Shown here in pieces: positions 50,722 through 57,491 of a DNA stretch of 57,491 nucleotides. This DNA is from Polychytrium aggregatum (taxonomy: Eukaryota; Chytridiomycota; Chytridiomycetes; Polychytriales): assembly GCF_025602895.1 (NCBI RefSeq), contig NW_026516402.1, positions 1 through 57,491 on the forward strand, read 5' to 3'. Positions within the stretch are counted from its first letter, which is position 1, and each line of letters starts with the position of its first letter. Under the pieces are notes generated by a model. The model was given only the letters and a program-made list of their open reading frames with translations, searched no databases and had not been told where the DNA came from. The position numbers and the translations under genes are program-made.

Positions 50722-52668
50722 TGTGGTTGCACATCAAGGCAATGATGTCCATCGACAACCACTCACCACTCGCTCACTACTCACCACGTCCAGACCAGCT
50801 GAGTCCAGTTGGGCACATCGGAAGATCTGTGTGTCTCCTCTGTGTCGCTGTCTCGATTCCCAATCCCATCTCTGTCTCGGCATTGGATCTGTGGGTCCTG
50901 ATGGTGATCATCATGACAGTTGTCGATGGAGGACGGCGTTGCAGGTCTGGGTGAGTGAGCTGCTGCCAACCAATCGATATCTAACGCTGGTGGTAATGAC
51001 AGATGCTGGATGTGTGGGAATGCGGGTGACAAGTATTGATTGACTGGCACTCGATCCATGGATCCAATGCGATCCTGGTTTGGTGACTGTGCCACTCTCA
51101 TTCCATTCCACCCATCTCGCCTGGACATCATCACTGCACTCTCCTCACATCCTAGTCTGTTGCATCATTCAGCCAACATGGCTCACCCGGCCATCGATGA
51201 ACACTACCCAGATAGATTCACCATCATATGCTGCAACGACGGTTTCCAGCTTGCCCTCGACCACAACACCATCAAGATCCTGCTCAGAGTATGCAAACGA
51301 GCCCGACCCCTCCTGAGCTCCAAGATGCCTCGCTTCCACCGTTGGTGTCAGAGCATGGAGCTACTCAATCTGGAAGGACACCTGCGAATCGGTCTCACAC
51401 CGAGCGACCAGATCGCCCTCTCGCTACACTTCGAGGATCAGGCTGCAGCCGACCGATCCTGGCTCGTTGCTCAAGCAGAGCAGGGCAATGCTGTGGTCTC
51501 CTACTTCCTGGCAAGGACCCTCCAAGTTGAATTCGCTGGCCGGCAGTTTGTGAGGGCGTACGAACGGGAGGCCACTCATAGTCAAATCTTCCACCATCTG
51601 AAGCGGGCAGCCAAGGCAAGCCATTCCATGGCCCAGTTCCATCTTGCAGAATGCTATCTCAACGGTCGCGGCGTCAAACAAGACTTCACCAAGGCCGTGG
51701 AACTGTATCGCAGACTTGCAGATCACGGAATATCTCAGGCTCAAGTCGCCCTCGGTCAATGCTACGAGAGTGGTGAAGGTGTCGATCAGAGCTTCACCAC
51801 CGCGATCGAGTGGTATTCCAAGGCAGCAGATCAAGCCAACGAAGGCGGCCGGCTCCATATCGGGTTCCTCCAAGGGTGGCTCTCGTTCATCGGCCATGAT
51901 GTCGAACAGAGCGACGTTAATGCGCTCAACCACTGGCAGGAAGTCAGCACCCAGTCCACCGATCCGATCATCAAACCCATCGCAACTCACATGGTCGGAT
52001 GGATGCACTACCTTGGCCGAGGAACCGTACGCGACGAGCCAAAGGGTGTCAGGATCATCCTAGAGAACGAATCGGAAGATTTCCCACTCGGGGAGGATGA
52101 GTGTCTGGCATCGATTTGGCACAACATCAACTCTGAATCACCCGCATTTCGCAAGTTCTTCCAGTTTTGCCAGATGGGATCAGACCAAGACTGGCTCTGC
52201 AAGCACTTCATGGCTCTGTGTCTGCACCATGGTTTCGGCACTACCCAGGACCGGATGAAGGCAGCTTGTGTCTTTGAGCAGCTCGCCAACGACGGCCACA
52301 GCGACAGCCAGTTGCGGATCGGAAAATACCTCCACTGGGGCCTGGGAGTATTGGAGGACCGAATTACGGCATTCGAGTGGTACAGCAAATCGGCCGACCA
52401 TGGCAATTCGTACGGGCAGTGGATGACTGATGTATGCTACTACTGGGGACACGGAGTCACTAAGGACTTTGCCAAAGCATTCGAGTGGTATCGCAGATCG
52501 GCCGAGCAGGGAAATCGATACGGACAGTACCGACTCGGTGAATGCTACAGAGATTATGAATATATGCCTGAGGACATCGACGCTGCCGTCCTCTGGCTCC
52601 GCAAGGCCGCCGACCAGGGACACAAAAACGCCATCGAGAGACTCAAGGAACTCGGCGAGTGGCCCTGA
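50722..52668 (+). repeat. Right arm of the ~1.95-kb inverted repeat (copy B plus 5' flank)
   Basis: Counterpart of 772-2722 in the opposite orientation. The 5' flank (50722-51177) is nearly the same as that of copy A and unlike that of copy C. Inside the gene the match alternates between A-like and C-like blocks. Confidence 0.75.
51178..52668 (+). CDS. Sel1-repeat protein, paralogue copy B (496 aa), mosaic
   Basis: Same start (MAHPAIDEH) and same length as copy A. An unrecognised N-terminal region is followed by Sel1 repeats (GRGVKQDF, GEGVDQSF, GRGTVRDE, GLGVLEDR, GHGVTKDF and others). It is a patchwork: promoter side and residues 1-15 like copy A; from FTIICCNDGF to QDWLC, including VEFAGRQFVRAYERE and SEDFPLGEDECLASIW, like copy C; KHFMALCLHHGF to GNRYGQ like copy A; YRLGECYRDYEYMPEDIDAA like copy C; GHKNAIERLKELGEW like copy A. 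Probably an alpha-solenoid scaffold; no catalytic motif is seen. Confidence 0.85.
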   Translation: MAHPAIDEHYPDRFTIICCNDGFQLALDHNTIKILLRVCKRARPLLSSKMPRFHRWCQSMELLNLEGHLRIGLTPSDQIALSLHFEDQAAADRSWLVAQAEQGNAVVSYFLARTLQVEFAGRQFVRAYEREATHSQIFHHLKRAAKASHSMAQFHLAECYLNGRGVKQDFTKAVELYRRLADHGISQAQVALGQCYESGEGVDQSFTTAIEWYSKAADQANEGGRLHIGFLQGWLSFIGHDVEQSDVNALNHWQEVSTQSTDPIIKPIATHMVGWMHYLGRGTVRDEPKGVRIILENESEDFPLGEDECLASIWHNINSESPAFRKFFQFCQMGSDQDWLCKHFMALCLHHGFGTTQDRMKAACVFEQLANDGHSDSQLRIGKYLHWGLGVLEDRITAFEWYSKSADHGNSYGQWMTDVCYYWGHGVTKDFAKAFEWYRRSAEQGNRYGQYRLGECYRDYEYMPEDIDAAVLWLRKAADQGHKNAIERLKELGEWP

Positions 52669-53048
52669 TCCCGAGTTTGACCGACGTCCGCCTCGGATCC
52701 TTGATTGACACTGTGTACAATCGAATGACTCGGCTATGACAACTCGTAATAGTTCACAGTGCATTAGAGTCAGCGAGGACCACAACAGGTGTGCATGAGC
52801 TTGTTGTCTAACCCACTGCCGGATACCGTTTGGTACAAAGGCTTGTTAGAGGGCAGCACTATTTGTATATCGGATGTAATGAATATCAAACACAATATCA
52901 CTGCTTCATCGGATCCACTCTGCAAGTTCACTTCTTCGTATCGTGGTGTCTCGTTGAGACGCTGAAAGTGCAATTTTTCTGGCTGTTTGCATGTTCAGTG
53001 TTGAGTCATGGTTATTTGGAAGTGGCACTTGAGAATCGAACACAGAGA
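52669..53048. other. Convergent spacer between Sel1 copies B and C
   Basis: 380 bp between two stop codons facing each other. No gene or repeat is seen; some similarity to the sequence downstream of copy A (GTGGCATTGATC) survives at the copy C side. Confidence 0.6.
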
Positions 53049-54629
53049 TCAATGCCACTTGCCGAGTTCCTTGAGGCTGTCGATGGCAGGCTGGAAGTCC
53101 TGGTCGGCGGCCTTGCGGAGCCAGAGGACGGCAGCGTCGATGTCCTCAGGCATATATTCATAATCTCTGTAGCATTCACCGAGTCGGTACTGTCCTTGTC
53201 GATTGCCCTGTTCCGCCGACTTGTGGAGCCACTCGAATGCCTTGGCGTGGTTCTGGGTTACTCCGTATCCCCAGTAGTGGCACACCCCAACACTCCACTG
53301 CCCGTACGAGTTGCCTTTGTCGGCGGACTTGCTGAACCACTCGAATGACTTCTCGTAATCCTCCGATGCTCCCCAGCCAAAGTGGTAACACATTCCGATC
53401 CAGAACTGGCTGTCGCTGTGGCCGTCGTTGGCGAGCTGTTCCAAGGTACCCGCTGATTTCTTCTGCTCCTCCTTGGTTCCATCTCTAAGCAACAAACACA
53501 CAGCCATCAGATGACTACACAGCCAGTCTTGGTCTGATCCCATCTGGCAAAACTGGAAGAACTTGCGAAATGCGGGTGATTCAGAGTTGATGTTGTGCCA
53601 AATCGATGCCAGACACTCATCCTCCCCGAGTGGGAAATCTTCCGATTCGTTCTCTAGGATGATCCTGACACCCTTTGGCTCGTCGCGTACGGTTCCTCGG
53701 CCAAGGTAGTGCATCCATCCGACCATGTGAGTTGCGATGGGTTTGATGATCGGATCGGTGGACTGGGTGCTGACTTCCTGCCAGTGGTTGAGCGCATTAA
53801 CGTCGCTCTGTTCGACATCATGGCCGATGAACGAGAGCCACCCTTGGAGGAACCCGATATGGAGCCGGCCGCCTTCGTTGGCTTGATCTGCTGCCTTGGA
53901 ATACCACTCGATCGCGGTGGTGAAGCTCTGATCGACACCTTCACCACTCTCGTAGCATTGACCGAGGGCGACTTGAGCCTGAGATATTCCGTGATCTGCA
54001 AGTCTGCGATACAGTTCCACGGCCTTGGTGAAGTCTTGTTTGACGCCGCGACCGTTGAGATAGCATTCTGCAAGATGGAACTGGGCCATGGAATGGCTTG
54101 CCTTGGCTGCCCGCTTCAGATGGTGGAAGATTTGACTATGAGTGGCCTCCCGTTCGTACGCCCTCACAAACTGCCGGCCAGCGAATTCAACTTGGAGGGT
54201 CCTTGCCAGGAAGTAGGAGACCACAGCATTGCCCTGCTCTGCTTGAGCAACGAGCCAGGATCGGTCGGCTGCAGCCTGATCCTCGAAGTGTAGCGAGAGG
54301 GCGATCTGGTCGCTCGGTGTGAGACCGATTCGCAGGTGTCCTTCCAGATTGAGTAGCTCCATGCTCTGACACCAACGGTGGAAGCGAGGCATCTTGGAGC
54401 TCAGGAGGGGTCGGGCTCGTTTGCATACTCTGAGCAGGATCTTGATGGTGTTGTGGTCGAGGGCAAGCTGGAAACCGTCGTTGCAGCATATGATGGTGAA
54501 AATGTCTGGGTTGTGTCCAAGGGAGAGCTGGTTGATATCGGGGATCGACGAAGTTGCTCTGACTTCAGCTTGGCTTTGGTGGGTGGCAAACGATGCCGTG
54601 GCTGAAGGAGGCTCGATCATGCTGGACAT
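53049..54629 (-). CDS. Sel1-repeat protein, paralogue copy C (526 aa)
   Basis: Start chosen at MSSMIEPPSATAS (54629). The frame is open upstream to 55091, but that stretch has no similarity to the paralogues and looks like leader. It has its own 40-residue N-terminus, then the shared region from FTIICCNDGFQLALDHN and Sel1 repeats. From there to QDWLC (about 327 residues) it is the same as copy B at protein level. The distal repeats differ (CSHLMAVCLLLRDGTKEE, GWGASEDYEKSFEWF, GYGVTQNHAKAFEWL) until YRLGECYRDYEYMPEDIDAA, again shared with B. Tail to tail with copy B. Confidence 0.83.
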   Translation of the reverse strand: MSSMIEPPSATASFATHQSQAEVRATSSIPDINQLSLGHNPDIFTIICCNDGFQLALDHNTIKILLRVCKRARPLLSSKMPRFHRWCQSMELLNLEGHLRIGLTPSDQIALSLHFEDQAAADRSWLVAQAEQGNAVVSYFLARTLQVEFAGRQFVRAYEREATHSQIFHHLKRAAKASHSMAQFHLAECYLNGRGVKQDFTKAVELYRRLADHGISQAQVALGQCYESGEGVDQSFTTAIEWYSKAADQANEGGRLHIGFLQGWLSFIGHDVEQSDVNALNHWQEVSTQSTDPIIKPIATHMVGWMHYLGRGTVRDEPKGVRIILENESEDFPLGEDECLASIWHNINSESPAFRKFFQFCQMGSDQDWLCSHLMAVCLLLRDGTKEEQKKSAGTLEQLANDGHSDSQFWIGMCYHFGWGASEDYEKSFEWFSKSADKGNSYGQWSVGVCHYWGYGVTQNHAKAFEWLHKSAEQGNRQGQYRLGECYRDYEYMPEDIDAAVLWLRKAADQDFQPAIDSLKELGKWH

Positions 54630-56668
54630 GTTGACGGAGACAGGATGGAGGCAAGTGGACGATGGAGATAGACAGGAGACAGAGAGGCAGGTTGTGGCGA
54701 AGCAAGCCAAACTCTGGCAAGCCCAACACTGGCCATCGAACACACACTCACACGGAAGTTGTCGGTGATCATCCAGAACGGTCCAAGTGGGACAACCGCA
54801 ATTGACATCTTGATACGAGTCATCGTGCTCGATTCCACTATCAACAGACAATGCAGCGCAGCAAATCAGCGACGACCACAACGGGTCCGGTGAGTGCTCC
54901 TCGGGCGACTTGGGTTCATTCGATGGGAGGCAATATGTCATCGTGGAAAATGCGTGCCCCACGCGGAGTCGAACCTGCGACCTCGACACACCAATCATGC
55001 CAAGACGCCAGCCACAGGTGGATCGATCCATGCGCAGCAAATCAGGTGACATCCTCCACAAGGCAGACCCGAAATCACGTCCACCAGCCACACAACATCC
55101 AGCCGACTCGCTGACAACCCGCCATCACCACAAGCCAGCCGACACAGCTCGCAGACAACAACGACCGCTGCACCGCCAGCCAATGCTGAAACGAAGCAGC
55201 CAATGCGACTCAGATTGAGTCAAGCTGGCCGATGTCTTCTGGCCGAGGTCTCTTCCGCAACGCTGTTTGAGCCAGCTCTGCCCCGTTGGTTGCTGGCAAA
55301 ATGCAGCCTATGAAAGGAGCAGACGGCAGGAATACCATGCAGCCGATCTACAGAGAGCGTCGACGCAGACACAAGTCGGTGAGATCTGCGGAGAGCATAT
55401 GGCTGCATCCAACAATGGCCAGCAAGAGAAGTGTCCAAACATGCAGCCAACGGGGATCGCCAGCATCTCTGCTCCACAGCCAGCCCCGGAGTTTATGTCC
55501 TTGGCACCTCAATGCCGGGCTTGGGCAGTTGAGCCCCAGCGTTCAAAATAGGAACCGATACTGTCCCTGCGTCTCAATTTCCGAGTGTCCCTCACTCCCC
55601 ACTTTGAGACCAGTCGTATCTTGAACGGATCGTTGTCCTCGTATTCAGAGCGACAGCTTTACACTGCGCCTCTGCTTTCCTTGAGCTCACCTCGACATCA
55701 TTTCCTTGCTGTTGAGCACCCTTTGCACTCTAATATCACTTTGACCGCTCCCTCTCGGCTTGACATCGGACACGCTGTATTCCAGTCCTGTCATCTCGCT
55801 CGTCCCTGGGCCCAAGTCTTGGGCTGGGACACTTGCGTTCCCAATCGAGCCCTTCGTTGGGTCTTGAGAGTAATGTGTGGTCGACTCGGCGTTCAAAGCA
55901 GGACTGTGTTGAGATTTCGGATGGTTGTGCCCTGCCAGCGGCACTCCTGTTTGACTACCCAGCCTGCACAGCGAGATGGACAGCTTGTTGGCATGGATTG
56001 ACCTTTGCGATTGTATCAAGAGGCATTCAACACTGTGTCGATGGGGCTGCCTTTCCGACTTGTCGATGCACTCTCTCGGTGCGGCTGCCGAGTTCGGCAA
56101 ATCCTCGACCAGGCTTTGGGCAGGCTTGCGAAATCCGCCACCAGATTTGCCCCCTTTCTGCCCCTCGTCGCCCTGATCTCAACCTGCAATGTTGACGGAG
56201 GTCTTGATCCTCCTTCTGACGGTCCTTGTGGGCCTGCTCTCGCTGTTGTTGCTCAAGAAGGACACGACACCAGGTCAGCGACAGCAAAGTGACAAGCTGA
56301 TATGGACTCCTCGATGACGATGAACGGACTCGGCTGCACATCTTGGAGGGTGTGGTGTTCTTCGATGAGTGCCACGCAACGACGCTAGAATGGTGACTTG
56401 GATGTTCGTGGTTGGTCGTCGCTGGAGCCATTGATCGACCCAATCTGACTCGACCTCGGTTTGGGCTGTCTATCCATCGACGCATACATGACAGGAGAAG
56501 CACAGCTCGCTGGACCAAATGATTCCTCTGTTGAAGCGATCGGCCAGGAAAATGGCCCTCTGATGAAACCCAACGGACTCGCAAAAAGGCAAGAGATCGA
56601 CCGATGGCTCGACCCAAGGTCCCAGTTCTCAAATACAGCCCAACGAAGGATCACCCAAACATCCCTTG
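54630..56668. other. Intergenic region upstream of copy C and of the second TIR gene
   Basis: About 2 kb. Includes a tRNA-like fragment (54948-55003) listed separately. Open frames at 55585-56001 and 55833-56292 have no domain I recognise. No tandem arrays. Confidence 0.45.
54948..55003 (-). other. tRNA-like 3'-half fragment
   Basis: The minus strand reads GGTCGCAGGTTCGACTCCGC followed by GTGGGGCACGCA. This looks like a T loop (TTCGACT) plus acceptor 3' strand, but the T stem does not pair well and no D arm or anticodon arm with U33 can be drawn. Probably a decayed tRNA or tRNA-derived short element. Confidence 0.3.
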
Positions 56669-57491
56669 GACGCGAGCTATTACACTCCAGCGACCCCCAC
56701 ACAGCATTGGGAGTGCCAGAACCAGTATGAAAAACACGACGTCTTCATCAGTTCGTGGCACTGCATCGGCATCTGCACAATTTCACGCACCTAACTTGTG
56801 TTCTGCAGCTATCGAGTCCAAAGCGATACGGGGAACGCAGATGCCTTGCACGGAACCCTCGCGAATACTCCCCGTGGCCAAATGGCCCTCCATCCATACC
56901 TAGACGTCCAGTGTCTCTGTAATGGCATGGACTGGGAGCAGGGTTTCATCAATGGCCTCTACAACTCCAGTGTCGTGGTCGTTATACTCTCTGAAGATGG
57001 TGTGAAGCGGACCTTCGATGCGCACAACACACCCGACAATCAGTTACTGGAGGTGGGCTGTGGCTTATCCGGATCTAAACTGCCAGGCAATCCGGTAATA
57101 TTGACACTCTGATTCCCTACTGATCCAGCATGCTCTCAAGCGAATGAAGGACACTACCACCACCGATCGCCTCGTCATCATCCAACCTGTCCTCATGTGG
57201 TCCACTCGAATTGTCGGAGACGAGGTCTTGAAGAAGGAATACTTCCCACCAGTCAATCAGTTTCCGAGATATCCTCCAATGCACAGGTCCAGTCCGCTGT
57301 TTGATGGCAAGCCCATGACTATTCAGCAGACAATTAAGGAGTTGTTCAAGCTGCAAGCACTCAAGGCTGTCGATACAGCCGCTCTCAGACAGTACGTGTG
57401 AATGACTTTAATAGCGACTCATCCTTATCGCTGACGAGCAGTCGCCCCCTCCAGCCTGGCTCCTGCGTTTCGAGAGCTTGTCACCAAGACC
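56669..57491 (+). pseudogene. Second TIR-NACHT gene, 5' part, with defective start and splice signals; runs off the window
   Basis: Paralogue of the gene at 18567. Exon 1 frame reads to KHDVFIS at 56751. Exon 2 is 56809-57052 (YRVQSDTGN ... DWEQGFINGLYNSS ... NQLLE), the same 244-nt length as in the first copy. Exon 3 is 57129-57391 (HALKRMKDTTTTD ... AALRQ). Exon 4 starts at 57455 (LAPAFRELVTKT). The exons are open and well conserved, including the NQLLE glutamate. However, no in-frame ATG exists between a TGA at 56561 and DVFIS, the first donor reads ATCAGTTCGT where copy 1 has ATCAGGTGGG, and the exon 3 acceptor used by copy 1 is CTG here, so the nearest AG is 6 nt later. It may be decaying, or it may use an upstream exon and unusual sites. 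Confidence 0.6.

Noticed and set aside
53049-55091. 680-residue version of Sel1 copy C
   Set aside because: The first 154 residues have no similarity to the paralogues and no domain; a Met at 54629 directly precedes the specific N-terminus.
1-57491. CRISPR array or bacterial origin of the window
   Set aside because: The tandem repeats have no unique spacers, and introns, Pol III tRNAs, a LINE and an LPMO show it is eukaryotic.

Overview
The window is nuclear DNA of a eukaryote, most likely an early-diverging (chytrid-type) fungus. Reasons: protein genes are broken by short GT-AG introns of about 60-230 bp, tRNA genes have Pol III T-run terminators, and the gene set fits. That set includes a NACHT-WD40 STAND protein, a chitin-type (AA11-like) LPMO, a PHO80/Pcl-like cyclin, a BCS1-like AAA protein and a class C (GABA-B-like) receptor. 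The taxonomic call is inference; no marker gene is present.

Layout. 1-2.7 kb: the tail of one Sel1-repeat gene and a complete Sel1-repeat gene (copy A, minus). 2.7-14.4 kb: gene-poor, with five intact tRNA genes (Arg-ACG, two Gly-GCC, Met-CAT, Arg-TCT), several minisatellites, and a full-length APE-type non-LTR retrotransposon (6588-12047). The element sits inside a tRNA-Gly gene; a 16-bp target-site duplication rebuilds the complete tRNA on one side. 15.4-17.3 kb: a multi-exon tyrosine-phosphatase-like gene. 18.6-26.9 kb: a TIR-NACHT-WD40 gene (plus) converging on a two-kinase-domain Sel1 protein (minus) whose N-terminus looks like an MLKL/HeLo-type helical bundle. 27.7-28.7 kb: adenosine kinase. 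32.6-34.4 kb: secreted LPMO. 35.1-37.7 kb: cyclin with a (CACCAT)n array abutting its 3' splice site. 40.1-47.2 kb: a many-exon class C receptor-like gene. 48.1-50.5 kb: BCS1-like AAA ATPase. 50.7-54.6 kb: two more Sel1 paralogues tail to tail (copies B and C). 56.7 kb to the end: the 5' part of a second TIR-NACHT gene with damaged start and splice signals.

How it fits together. The housekeeping genes (adenosine kinase, BCS1, cyclin) sit among signalling and defence-type families: TIR-NACHT-WD40, tandem TKL kinase-Sel1 and Sel1 paralogues that have clearly exchanged sequence. The most attractive hypothesis is that the TIR-NLR and its convergent neighbour, a kinase with an MLKL-like N-terminus, are parts of a non-self recognition or cell-death pathway. 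The sequence shows the architectures and adjacency; the functional link is inference. Exon boundaries below were read by eye from reading frame, GT-AG sites and family conservation. They are firm for the LPMO, BCS1, cyclin and TIR-NLR genes, partial for the phosphatase, and only outlined for the receptor.
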